DNA from: Melieria omissa
Taxonomy: Eukaryota; Arthropoda; Insecta; Diptera; Ulidiidae
Direction of reading: 5' to 3'
Assembly: GCA_963971225.1 (NCBI GenBank)
Contig: OZ020267.1
Coordinates: 125,578,068-125,642,067, forward strand
DNA length: 64,000 nt
The translations under genes were made by a program, and so were the position numbers. The notes under the pieces are model-generated. The model ran no database searches and was not told the DNA's origin. It saw nothing but the letters and a program-made list of their open reading frames with translations. The stretch's first letter is position 1, and each line of letters begins with the position of its first letter. Positions 1 to 10,252 of the stretch are shown here, piece by piece.

Positions 1-489
1 CGTCAACGTTGACATGTTTGTGGTGAGACAGAAGGTGTTTTCGCGCTGCCAAAAGTCCTAAAATAGAAATAGCTTTGATTGAAATCTCAATTTTATTGCT
101 TTGGCCAACCATTTTAGCAGCCAAGACGTGTGTCAGCAACAAACCAGTGTTTCGCATATTGGAAATTGTGGCAATTGCTGTGCAAACAAAGAGTGGAAAA
201 GAGAGAGCGAATGTGTAGCATTTGTTTTTGTTTTTTGTTATAAATAGATTCCTTGTCATCAAAGCGCGGCCAATTGAAACATGTCATCATGACAAACAAT
301 TTATGGCAAAATAAAATGTTAAGCAATGTTTCCGATATCAGCAGCTGTGCTTCAGCGAAAAGACGTGACTGGAAAAAGGCAAAAACGAAAAGCAAAACGA
401 TGTGAAGAAATATAAAAATTCAAGTCAAAAACTTTAATTCAAATCATTTTTGCATATTTTATGGTTGGTTTATTGATTCATATCAATAC
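1..489. other. AT-rich non-coding DNA
   Basis: No recognisable gene, RNA or terminal repeat is visible. The short frame on the minus strand here has no recognisable domain and no codon bias, and I treat it as chance. Confidence 0.5.
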
Positions 490-689
490 ATCACATGACT
501 TCTATTTACATTAAATTACATCACATCACATCAAATAACAACACAGCACATAAGTTTAAATCATTTCAAGCCACATTACAACAGTTGAAGCCACTTAAAG
601 TTGCATCAAACTACAGAGTTGAAAGCGCTTTAAAATACATCAAATTACAACAAAAATCCTTTCAAATCACATCATCAAATCGAAGCGAA
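490..689. repeat. Degenerate CATCA/ATTACA-rich low-complexity tract
   Basis: Motifs such as CATCAAATTACA and CACATCA recur irregularly here and lead directly into the pentanucleotide array. The last bases before the array, AATCAAATAAAA, resemble the junction at the 3' end of the retrotransposon at 15.06 kb. The tract could therefore be a decayed retroelement 3' end, but that is only inference. Confidence 0.35.
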
Positions 690-1280
690 TCAAATAAAAC
701 AAAATAAAATAAAATAAAATAAAATAAAATAAAATAAAATAAAATAAAATAAAATAAAATAAAATAAAATAAAATAAAATAAAATAAAATAAAATAAAAT
801 AAAATAAAATAAAATAAAATAAAATAAAATAAAATAAAATAAAAAAAATAAAATAAAATAAAGTAAAATAAAATAAACTAAAATAAAATAAACAAAATAA
901 TATAAAAAAATAGAAAAGATAAAATAAAATAAATAAAATAAAATAAAATAAAATAAAATAAAATAAAATAAAAATATAAAAAAAATAAAATAAAACAAAA
1001 CGAAACAAAACAATATAAAACCAAATAACATAATATAAAATAAAATAAAATAAATTAAATTAAATAAAGAATATAAAATAAAATAAATTAAAAAATAAAA
1101 TAAAATAAAAAAATAGAAAAAATAAAATAAAATAAAATACAATAATAAAAATAAAATAAAATAAAATAAAATAAAATAAAATAAAATAAAATAAAATAAA
1201 ACAAAATAAAATAAAATAAAATAAAATAAAATAAAATAAAATAAAATAAAATAAAATAAAATAAAATAAAATAAAATAAA
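690..1280. repeat. (AAAAT)n pentanucleotide microsatellite, about 590 bp
   Basis: AAAAT/TAAAA units are repeated nearly perfectly over most of the interval. A more degenerate middle section (about 840-1140) has single-base changes and length variants. Translation gives ILFYF-type repeats in several frames, which are artefacts. Arrays of the same unit occur at 14.7-15.06 kb, 18.05-18.26 kb and 43.5-43.64 kb. Confidence 0.97.
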
Positions 1281-1545
1281 CCCAAATCAAAATCAACCAA
1301 TGGGAAGACAACCTATTAAAAAATTTCCGTCATAATGTAGGCCACAGATAAATCGTTAAAAATCTCTTGAAGTCAACTCAAGACTTTCTTCATGCATTTT
1401 TCAACATTCAAAATAAGAACTGAAATTAAAAATAATTATAGTACTTCATACTTTTCCCTAACAATTTTCTTATTTAGTACAATGTGTCCTCTTAAGTTAA
1501 GGTTTTCGCGCCAATTTAATGACCACTCATTCTTTCTGAAATATA

Positions 1546-2056
1546 CGTGGATGGTCCAACAAGTACTTAGCCTACAAAAGAAAAACGAAAAGTGGCGATT
1601 TATTTCTCATCGTAGTCTCCTTTCAACTCGATACACTTGACCCAGCGATGCTCCAACTTCTTTAACCCGTCTGAAAAATACGTTTTCTGGAGGCCTCCGT
1701 GGCGGCGATAACCTCCTCTTTCGACTCAAATTTCTTCCCGGCGTGAGACTTTTTCAAGTTTGGAAACAAAAAGAAGTCACACGGGGCCAAATCTGGAGAA
1801 TACGGTGGATGGGGCAGCTGTTCTTAGCCTAATGCGACCAATTTGGCGAATCACCGACCGATATTGCTCTTTTTCCATTTTTCTAAAATCCGCGGACACG
1901 TTCGTTTCCACACGCGGTCAAAACAAAACTACAAATCCAATATGGCTAAAATTTTGACAGTAGCCGTCTACGAGAATGTACTACACGATAGTAAATTTCT
2001 CTTACGATAGTGGCACCATCGGGCGGTGGGGCTAAGTACTTGTCGGACTGCCCACG
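1546..2056 (-). mobile_element. Internally deleted mariner transposon, family 1
   Basis: The element is about 511 bp. Its inverted terminal repeats share GTCCRACAAGTACTTAGCC (near 1554-1572 and 2028-2048) and begin CGTGG at both ends next to TA dinucleotides, the target site of Tc1/mariner elements. On the minus strand it keeps the start and the end of a transposase but has lost the middle. A full-length mariner is about 1.3 kb, so roughly 800 bp is missing. It cannot transpose by itself, but its ends look intact enough to be mobilised in trans. Confidence 0.85.
1600..1877 (-). pseudogene. Mariner transposase remnant (N-terminus fused to C-terminus)
   Basis: The frame opens with MEKEQYRSVIR, the usual start of this mariner transposase group. 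It then jumps to the last third of the protein: TVFSRFGPV-like debris followed by a CDFFLFPNLKKSHAGKKFES stretch, and it ends in KLEHRW..CIELKGDYDEK. The DNA-binding domain and the first two catalytic aspartates are gone. The piece corresponding to YSPDLAP just before CDFF, which holds the third aspartate, is also damaged. Frameshifts occur inside the remnant. It is a dead transposase gene; the family assignment rests on my recognition of the C-terminal motif. Confidence 0.8.
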
Positions 2057-2058
2057 TA

Positions 2059-2666
2059 CATACATACAAATGTAAATTCAAATACATATTAACACCTCCT
2101 TTAATATCTCATTTCATAATATTTTCATTGCCATTTCTTTTTCATTCATTCCTATGTCTTGTAATGTATTCATCGATTATTTGATTATCACGTAATGTTG
2201 TTGTCTAATGTTAATTAGATTTCAATTAAGGCGGAATGATTTTCAGCTTAATTTTTTTGACAATTGATAAGCATTGACAGTCTGTTATTGATTATGGCAA
2301 ACAGAATGAATAACTTAAAATTGTGTATAAAATGTTACTGCATGAAATATTCATAAATATTTGACATTTGGTGGATTCAAATCTGTTTCAAGGTGAACTA
2401 ACATACATAGATGTGCATATCTTCAAATCAAACCCAGATATAACTTAGCGACAACTAGGTAGGTAGATCACATATAGATCCTAATTGGGTCCTTGGCGAT
2501 GTGGGATGGAGATCCGTTTATAAGTTGTAATAGTGTTCTGAATCGCTTCAGGCCTAGTTCGGTGAACTCATGTGTCCCTTAGATTGTCAAGTGTTGTCTT
2601 GAGACGGCACGGCAGAAGCAAAAAACATAGTCTAATATCTCCAAAGCTTAGATTTTCAAGTTTAGC
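2059..2666. other. AT-rich non-coding DNA
   Basis: No gene or terminal repeat is recognised. A small tandem of TACATA lies at the left edge beside the mariner end. Confidence 0.45.
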
Positions 2667-2680
2667 GATCAGTCTATGAG

Positions 2681-2903
2681 TCGCTCCGGCGAAAAAGGTG
2701 TTCGATGCGATGGTTGGAGGTCGACGGCGAAGAGGGAGGCCGTGTCTCCGGTGGAAGGACCAAGTTGAAGAGGCCCTGTCATCTCTTGGTGTTACTAACT
2801 GGAGAAGGCGCGCGCAAAGCAGAGGCGCCTGGACAGAAGTTTTGCGGCAGGCCGTAACCCGATAACGGGTTGTTATGGCCAGTTAAGTTAAGTAAGTAAG
2901 TAA
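2681..2903 (+). mobile_element. 5'-truncated non-LTR retrotransposon tail with 14-bp target site duplication
   Basis: The segment carries the last 61 codons of a reverse-transcriptase-type polyprotein (2683-2865), beginning APAKKVFDA and containing GGRRRRGRP, RWKDQVEEAL and W..VLRQAVTR before TAA. A short 3' UTR follows, ending in GTTAAGTTAAGTAAGTAAG (TAAG repeats). It is flanked by a perfect 14-bp direct repeat, GATCAGTCTATGAG, at 2667-2680 and 2904-2917. That is the signature of target-primed reverse transcription with 5' truncation. The arginine-rich GRPxxRW tail resembles the C-terminus of RTE/CR1-like elements, but the clade is not certain. Further fragments of this family lie at 25.7, 51.15, 54.6 and 54.9 kb. 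Confidence 0.88.
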
Positions 2904-2917
2904 GATCAGTCTATGAG

Positions 2918-3399
2918 AACAGTTTACTTTTTAAATTCGGGTAAACTGTGGGTTTGAGTTGAAATTGTAACAAAAACTTATAATTTTCTCTTAAAAAAAC
3001 CAGGTCTGAAAAATTCTTTGTTTGCAGATAAAACTTTTCGACCCTCAATATAGTCTTCTTCTCTTTCCTCTGACATCTAAACTACTCTCATCATTTACCT
3101 CCATTCACCTGTTAATTTTAAATACCACTAAACATTTGTTTATCCATTCCACGAACTTTCCACCCAATCGGCACCCACTTTCAATTTGCCTGTCCATAAT
3201 TTTCAGACACTAGTTATGCAAGTTTTTGTCTCACTTTGACTCGCTGGTCAAATTTAATAATGTTAAAAAAAGGTAAAGTGCCTTGCCTAATCGAATCTCT
3301 TGATAACTCATAAAAACTGCACCATCCAGGACCTGGCGCGCTCACAATTCCGACTGCCATTCGGCCGTATCTAAATTGCCGGCAAAATAATAATTTGTA
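2918..3399. other. Unique AT-rich DNA
   Basis: No repeat or gene is recognised. A short frame at 3022-3213 lacks recognisable features. Confidence 0.4.
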
Positions 3400-3676
3400 T
3401 TAGCATCGGACGAATAATAGTGCTGCGGCAGGGGGTGAGAGGAAATCAGGTGATACAAATTCAAAACAGCGCAGAACAACACCGAGCCTCCAGTTGCCCA
3501 TATCCTGGCACTTTATGTGCTCTTCGTCCTCGGAGCTCAGGTTCGTGCAGTACGTTTTGTATGTGGAAATGGCTCGAGCCGCGATCGACGTGGGAATGGC
3601 GCTCGAGCGCCCCAACGCCGGACCGCCTTTGCCATTTGCCACATTAATGTAATCAAATGCACGTGCCCGGAATTAT
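3400..3676 (-). CDS. Candidate host exon, unrecognised
   Basis: A minus-strand frame is open from just after a TAA near 3677 to a TAA at 3400-3402. It reads FRARAFDYINVANGKGG, then ..STYKTYCTNLSSEDEEHIK, then CQDMGNWRLG. Over about the first 60 codons third positions are rich in G/C, unlike the AT-rich surroundings, as in a fly coding exon. The last 20 or so codons look non-coding, so a donor site could lie near GNWRLG, but the GT there (GTGTTG) is a poor match to consensus. No good acceptor is visible upstream, because the nearest AG would put a stop in frame. I recognise no family. It may equally be a GC-rich regulatory island with a chance frame. Confidence 0.2.
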
Positions 3677-3679
3677 TTT

Positions 3680-4630
3680 CTAACCAATAAATTTCACGCT
3701 GAAATAGATGAGAAAAGTGGAAAATAACAGCGAACAACGGCCAAGAAGCGAGAGGGGCAAAAGTTGGGCAGCATAGCGCAGGGAAGGAACAACAATGGTG
3801 GGCTGCACGCAGAATGACCGCAGAAGGCGACGAGGCGAACGGAAAAACATAGATAAAATTGAAAAATGCTTGAGACGAAGAACCGCAACAACGAATTTCG
3901 AAAGGTGACGCTGGCGATTCGAGGCAGGATAACCGTTTAAGTGATGTTGATGCTGACGAAGGCCACAACGACGCCGCTGCGGTGGCAGTGCTCCAATGCA
4001 TTACGCTGCGAACGCGTGAAAAGTGGAAGAGGACACTCGAGTGTGCTTTCGCAGTGGCGAAGTGCGTCACTTGAGTTGACGCGCTCGCTCGCCCGCTCGC
4101 CACTTGGCAGGATACGCTCAGGGTCACGCGTCTGCATGCATTAGCAAAATTATTATTTCATTTTTGGGTACATTTTTTTGTTATTGATATTGAGTGAACG
4201 ACGCCGGCAAATAGGGTAGCGCGCTCAGTCGGCAGCACGACGCGGTATTTGCTAATGATGAATTCACTTTGCGTATGCTTCGAGTGCATTAACTATACTT
4301 AACGGTAATTGTTTGCTTTATGCACAGCAGTGTTTCATCGTTATTTACTTAGTGCCAAACAAAGAACAAAAAAGAACAAGTAAGGAAAAAAAATTGGAAG
4401 ATAGACGCCAGCGGCTGAAGGACAACTCATAAAAAACATCTGTTATATGTACGAAAGAATGCTTTTCGAATGTGTTTTATTGATGTGGAGAGTTACAAAA
4501 AAACTGCTGCAAAGTGTTAAGGTTAAAAGTTTATATTGAAACTTGAAACACACAACTTGAAAACAATTGATTTAATATGCCTTTTGAAATGAAAAGTAAT
4601 TACACATGTTTTAATTTTGTTTTAATCAAA
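3680..4630. other. GC-richer island and flanking unique DNA
   Basis: The segment from about 3700 to 4280 is clearly less AT-rich than its surroundings, with CG-containing runs such as GCTCGCTCGCCCGCTCGCC. It has long overlapping frames on both strands, so none is favoured. It could be an enhancer or a 5' region of a host gene. No core promoter can be assigned with confidence. Confidence 0.3.
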
Positions 4631-4634
4631 ATCT

Positions 4635-4990
4635 GACTAGTCAACGTTGCGTTAAAACATTGTATGGAGAGACATGATTTAATGGGTTTTTTTACTTCAA
4701 GCTGGGTGAAAATGCTTCAAATGATAAATAAACTTACACGTGTGTTTCATCTTTTTCAAAAATCGATATCTGACGTGGTCAACGATGGGTTAAGAGTTTG
4801 TGTGGGGAAACATGAGTTAATAGGTTTATTGACTTCGAATATGGTGAAAGCACTTCAAATGAGAAATGCTTAGACTAGATTTTTGTCATAAAAATTTGAT
4901 GGAGTCAACAAAAGGTTACAAAAAATTATGATTATGATTTATTGAGCCATAGACTTCAAACTTGCGTGCAAAGCTGCCGGGCCCTGTAAG
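4635..4990 (+). mobile_element. Helitron-like element fragment with minisatellite core, copy 1
   Basis: Three degenerate units of about 126-137 bp are recognisable by GGTCAACGATGGGTTA-type cores near 4640, 4777 and 4903, each followed by an ACATGA-TTAAT-GGT stretch and a CTTCAAAT tail. The right end (AAACTTGCGTGCAAAGC, then GGGCCCTG) matches the right end of the larger array at 31.3 kb. There the terminus reads CTAG followed by T, as in Helitron 3' ends; this copy has GTAAG at that position. No Rep/helicase gene is present, so it would be non-autonomous. Confidence 0.55.
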
Positions 4991-6357
4991 TGTATAAAAA
5001 AATATTGAAAATTTTTATCTTTTGATCAAAATACCCGAAATATCAAGCAACCCGTGCTTGAGATATTCTGTTTCTCTTCTGAAAGTTTGTACATCTGGCA
5101 TCTGACACTGAAATATTGGTTTGAGTGTTATCTGTCTGGGAGTTTGTGTTTGATGGTTCTGTAATCAATTCAGTGTTTGCTTTGTTTTTCTGCGAATTTC
5201 TGGACTAAATATTTGACCAACAACCATGTTCATACCGTTCTGCGAGTTCGTATTCACCCGAAATGGCTTCATGTAATTATTTTTCTATTACTATTGAGTA
5301 CTCAAGTTAACATTAAAAGACAATTGAGGCCATAAAGAAAAATTTGCAGCTGGAGCTTAAGCCGAAAATCTGCCTGTGAAAAGAGTTGTAAAAATTTGAG
5401 AAAACATTGGAATATTATCGTTTATCGCAATTTCGATTTGATTTTAAAAACAATAAAATATTTATTCAAGAAGTTTATGAGAAGTTTATTCGGAAGTTTA
5501 TGAGAATGTTTGCAATCAGCAAAAATTTGTTTCTTAAAACTTAAATCCAAACTCACAGTTTGTATGTTTGTTAGTTTTTTTTATTTGTGACCAGAAGAAT
5601 CGAACGTCAGCGTGACAAATGAATCCAGCCATGTTCGTGTCTACTAGGGATTATAATCCCGACGAGATCGTGGACAATTTCAGTCCCGAAAAATCAGTTT
5701 CGAAATTGATAAAATCCGAACCCGGAATAAAATCTTCAAAATAGCTTACTTTTTGCTTTTCTTACCTTGATTTCAAAAAAAGATAAACCTTCTTATTTAT
5801 AAAAAAACATAAATTGCTTACTGCATGTGACTTTTAAATTAGTTTCAATTCAACAATGGCTCTGTTTGTGTACTTATAGCTAAGTTTGGGTACTTTCCAG
5901 GGAAAAAAACTCCAGTAGCTGAAAACAGGAGAATGAGCAAGCTTACCCTTCCAAAAACGACCCCATCCAAAAAATACAAAAATTTGTAAAAACATGCACG
6001 TTTACATCTTGTTTACGCCAGTGTGACTTATCACATTCACAATACAAAGGGTGTAAATAAGAGAGTTAAAGATATAAACAGCTGATATAAAATATTCATC
6101 TGGGGCTTAAATAGGGAAATTTGAATTCAATAATTCCTCACACTGAATTTGAATTTGACTTATTTTGAAATGCTGGAAATCTTAGCCGAAATTTAAGAAT
6201 CGTATATGAAGATTTACAAATAATTTCACCTACTCAACAGTATTGAACCAGAAAGATGCTTTGTATCAGAAGGTTTACCAGGTAGTTTGACAATGAAATG
6301 CATTTTTATGTTATTATGTGATTTGTAGTGAATATTTTGTTCTTAGTTTTAAAGTTA
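4991..6357. other. AT-rich non-coding DNA
   Basis: No gene, RNA or paired terminal repeats are recognised. All frames are short. Confidence 0.4.
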
Positions 6358-6361
6358 TTAA

Positions 6362-7503
6362 CCTTAGAACCGTGACTTGGCTATACAACTTAATCTCGTG
6401 ACTTGGGCACTCAGTGCCCAGTAGTGTATTTTGTATGGAAATTTAAGCTTTTTATGAACTTTTTTTATAAAGAGGCCAATATTTCGCTTATTTATGCAAA
6501 TAATTTATTGAAACAAGTATTTATTGTTAGAAACAAAGGTTTTTTAACTGAAAAATATAAAAAACATATAAAGTTTTGGTTTTGAACCGCTCAACTGGGT
6601 GAAATTATCCGCTGTCTTTTTGATGCGTTTTGATTTGATGTTGCTGTTGTTGGAGTATTGTTTGCATCTTTATTAATATCTAAGTCCGTATCAGCATCGG
6701 CACAATATTTTGTGAAAAAGAACTTTGCATATTTTGAGGCCCCTAATTGTTTAAGGAAAATGTATGAAAAATGATGAAAATGACTATGGTACATTTATGG
6801 TATTATTTCAATAAGAATGGGAATTACACCAAATAATTTGGCTGTGTTGTATTACTTGATGTTTCCGCTTTCGTGTTATACCTAACTTTTATTATTGATT
6901 TACGCAAAATATGCATGTTTTTCGACATCAAAGAAAACGCCTTGAAATTCCATATTTTCCGACTTTGACGTCCAATTACCGCGGAATTGTAAAACTTATA
7001 AAAGCAAATTACATTTAAAAAGAAGCCATGAGGTGCTGTAAATGCCACAAAGTAAAAATCATGTCAACCGGTTTATTGGTTTAGAAATTACAATCGAAAA
7101 CGTGAAAAAAGTCAGGGAAATCCGAAAAAGTGACACGCCCATTTTTTGCGAAAACGGAAACTAAGTTTTGAAAACGGTTTGCGGATTCGAAATCAGCGGC
7201 CCCTAATTACCCTAGAACTGATGTCAAAACCAGAAAAGCCGACAAAAATCGAAATTTGTTGGCCTGTGATATATGAGGAAATATTATGGGCACTGAGTGC
7301 CCCAAGTCAAGTATAGCGTACTCATCTTGTAAAATGACATAACTTTCTTATTATAAGAGATATGCACCTGTAATTTTGTCAACTTATAAACAAAAGTACA
7401 ATCTATCTGCCTACCAAAAAAAACAAATTGGACTTCCCAAATCCCCGAAATTGAACATAAAAAATGAATATGGGCACTGAGTGCCCAACTCACTGTTCTA
7501 AGG
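6362..7503. mobile_element. Non-autonomous TTAA-flanked (piggyBac-type) element, 1.14 kb
   Basis: TTAA occurs on both sides (6358-6361 and 7504-7507), directly abutting inverted ends CCTTAGAAC / GTTCTAAGG. TTAA duplication and CCYT-type ends are the hallmark of the piggyBac superfamily. Subterminal 15-bp palindromes with a one-base centre, GGGCACTCAGTGCCC or its complement, occur at about 6406, 7288 and 7471. The left end has an extra partial tandem duplication of GTGACTTGG. No transposase frame is seen; internal frames of 60-75 residues are not recognisable. Confidence 0.8.
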
Positions 7504-7507
7504 TTAA

Positions 7508-8100
7508 AAAAATTAAATTTATTTGATTGATTTAGTTCTTTAAAATAATATAAAAAAGATTTGTGATCTTCATTAATGAAGACGTGAAGATGTTCACATT
7601 AAACCAAATAATCGAAAATTTATGGATTTAGTACATGAAAATGAAACTTTTTTGTTTTTTCTTAGCTAATATTAGACCAAAAAGCAGTTCTCGAAAAACA
7701 TTTGTAGATTAAAACCTGGATCTGGCAGTTGGAAGCCATTGAAGAAAAATATTTTCATAAAAACTTTAAGTTGGTGATTGTGTATTTAAATACTCACAGC
7801 TATTGAAAGTTGAAAATGTTTCAATGCAATTTCTAGAGCAATTATAGGCGTTTTACAAAGTTTTCACAAGCAAATTTTCCAGAAAAATCTACAACATATT
7901 TCATTTTCAATTTTTTTATGTAGTAAGAATATACTAAGCCTTGGAATTATCATTATTAATTTTTGCCATTATTAAAGATTACATTTTCATTTTCTCGCCG
8001 AAACGTGACTGGAATATTTCGTTAAACTTCTAAATCGCGTTTTTCGAAAAGTTTTTCGTGTCAGTGTGTACTTAAGCGAAACGTTTCCGTTCATTTGATT
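7508..8100. other. AT-rich non-coding DNA
   Basis: Nothing recognised. Confidence 0.4.
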
Positions 8101-9370
8101 TCAATTCATTGCGGGTGCTGTTCCATCATTTGCATTATGTAGCATCGAACACTCGGCCGGACGGCGCCGTGGGCAGATTTTTGATTGTCGCCGCATAAAC
8201 TTAAGTAAGTATTTCCACTTAAGTATGCGTTGTTTTCTTTCGATTCGCGCTGATGAAAAATCGCATTTTCAAAGGCTAATAATAATAAAAATAAACAAAG
8301 TGCGCAAAGCTCTACAAATGCCCAAAAAAAAACAAAAGCGACGCAAGAACAAAAGAAAAGAAACAACACAAACATGAGAGACGAAAAGAAAAAAATGCCA
8401 ACAAAAAACCAACATAAATAAATGCCTGCAAGTGTATTGAAAATGACCCAAACCCATTTCGATGCATGACGCCCCCCTCGGCCCCCGCCCACACACATTG
8501 GTGCGCCCAATCACTGGACAAAAACAACAAACAAACTGAAAATGTAACCGAAAAAAACTGAAGAACAACAATTTTATCCCGAGGCGGCAAATAGCGAACA
8601 GCAGCACACAACAACAACAAGAAAAAACACCCACACTCACACACACACACACACATAAAAACACACGCGTCAGTGTTGTGTTGCAGGCCGCATTTGAATA
8701 TGAATCGAAGCCACTAACGCGGCCGCTTCTCGGTGCCATTGTTGGTTGCTTTTGTTTGGTTTTATGGGCGCTTGCACGCCCACTGCTCTGCCCTTCTGGA
8801 CAATTGCCGTCGCTGCTGCTTCATCTGTATAATTTACACTTTTTCGCCCCAAAGGATATTTGGAAATGGATTTTCCTTCCCTGCGCTTCGCTTTGCTACG
8901 CTGCGCCTTCCTTCGTTACCTTCCTGCCGCTGCTCGCTTCTCTTTTTCATTTTTCGTTTTGCTTTTTTTCAGCAGCGCGTCCAGTCCATTTGCTGTTATT
9001 TGTATGCTTAGCGTTCGCTCGTTTCCATTTTCCAGCAGCCGTTTCAGCGCTCGTATCTGCAGTTCGGTATCATTGTATCTTAATATTTCATATTTTCATT
9101 TCTGGCCGCTTCGGCAGCGTCTTTATTGCGCCGCGTATTTATGTGTTGTGCACGAAATCATTTAAGAGATAAATTGCCACTTCAGATGCTCGTCTCTCTG
9201 CATCTGTCTGTAAGTAGATATCTATGTGTGTGTGTGCAAGTGTGAGAGTGGGGCGTGTTTGTTAAATTTATAATAAAATTTGCATTTATTATGCCGACAC
9301 GTAGTCGGCTAATGTTTTGCGCTGAACGTTTTGCTTTATCCACTTGCAGCTGTATTTCCAATTTTTCATT
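8101..9370. other. Unique, moderately GC-rich region without a supported gene
   Basis: Several frames of 90-164 residues overlap on both strands. Those between 8678 and 9172 on the plus strand exist because this pyrimidine-rich DNA is poor in stop codons in all three frames. No domain, splice structure or codon bias picks one out. The region contains A-rich and T-rich tracts and may be regulatory. Confidence 0.35.
8636..8656. repeat. (CA)n microsatellite
   Basis: About ten CA units with one interruption (CTCACA) at the left. Confidence 0.9.
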
Positions 9371-9398
9371 ACACACACACACGCACACACACACACAT
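9371..9398. repeat. (CA)n microsatellite
   Basis: CA units interrupted once by CG. Confidence 0.9.
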
Positions 9399-10252
9399 GT
9401 TTCAGTTGACGATTGGATGAGATGATTGGTTGAAAGAGTATGCACTAGTTGAAGCAAAAAAATACGGAATTTTTAAGAAAAAACTCATTTGAATTGCTTC
9501 AATTATTGGAAGGTAATCTGATGCCTCGACGAGGAAAGAAGTTACTTCTTTGTAGCATAAGTCAAAGACGCTCGTATTGTAGGCAATGTGACCAACAACT
9601 TGTATGAAAGATGTTGTCTTGAAAAAAACTAGAAAAAGCTAAATAACATTAAACAATTTTTAAATAAGCCATTGTTTGTAGATATTTTCATACTTGTATG
9701 TGGAAAATATCAAAGAAACCTCATAACTTAAACTTAAATAACCAAAACCTATCACCTGTTACTTCAAAGTGTTGACTACATAAGAGAACAGAACTCAGTT
9801 TTACTAAAACAATTTTAAAACTACATTCAAACCACATTTGTTGTTTTGTTTTTGTAATGCGTTTTTAGTGCGCTTAGTAAAAAGACTTAGTCTTACAAAT
9901 GCCTCGAAAATAAATAAATAAATAAATCAACTATTGAGGAAATATTTATCCAATGTTTATAAATATGTTTATACATATTCTTTGCCAGTGTTCAATGGTC
10001 TTTTTGGAGACCGTTCACAAGGGTCTCAATTTGCAAATATGGAAATTCAACGAGTAATATTTCGCATCATTATATAAAACTCTAGTCGAAGATCTATCAA
10101 ATCACCCAACACCCAATTGGCGCATTGACTTCTCTTCTCTTCTCTTCATTCCACGACCAATTCAATCACATACTTCCTCCATCTGTGAAATTTTACTGTT
10201 ATGAAGTTGTAGGTTCAAATGGGTCCAATGAATTTGTATGACATTTACTTTT
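9399..10252. other. AT-rich non-coding DNA
   Basis: Contains a short AAAT run near 9908-9930. No gene or terminal repeats recognised. Confidence 0.4.

Noticed and set aside
667..1311. Several minus-strand frames of 70-150 residues rich in FILFY
   Set aside because: They are translations of the (AAAAT)n array in different frames; the period of five bases prevents in-frame stops. Not genes. The same applies at 18008-18259 and 43476-43640.
3537..4127. 196-residue minus-strand frame
   Set aside because: Composition is Ser/Ala/Cys-rich with no domain, and it overlaps frames on the other strand in a GC-rich island. The other-phase frame at 3400-3676 looks more exon-like.
8678..9172. 164-residue plus-strand frame, hydrophobic
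   Set aside because: Frames of similar length overlap in the other two plus phases, a consequence of pyrimidine-rich DNA. No signal-peptide logic, domain or splice sites.
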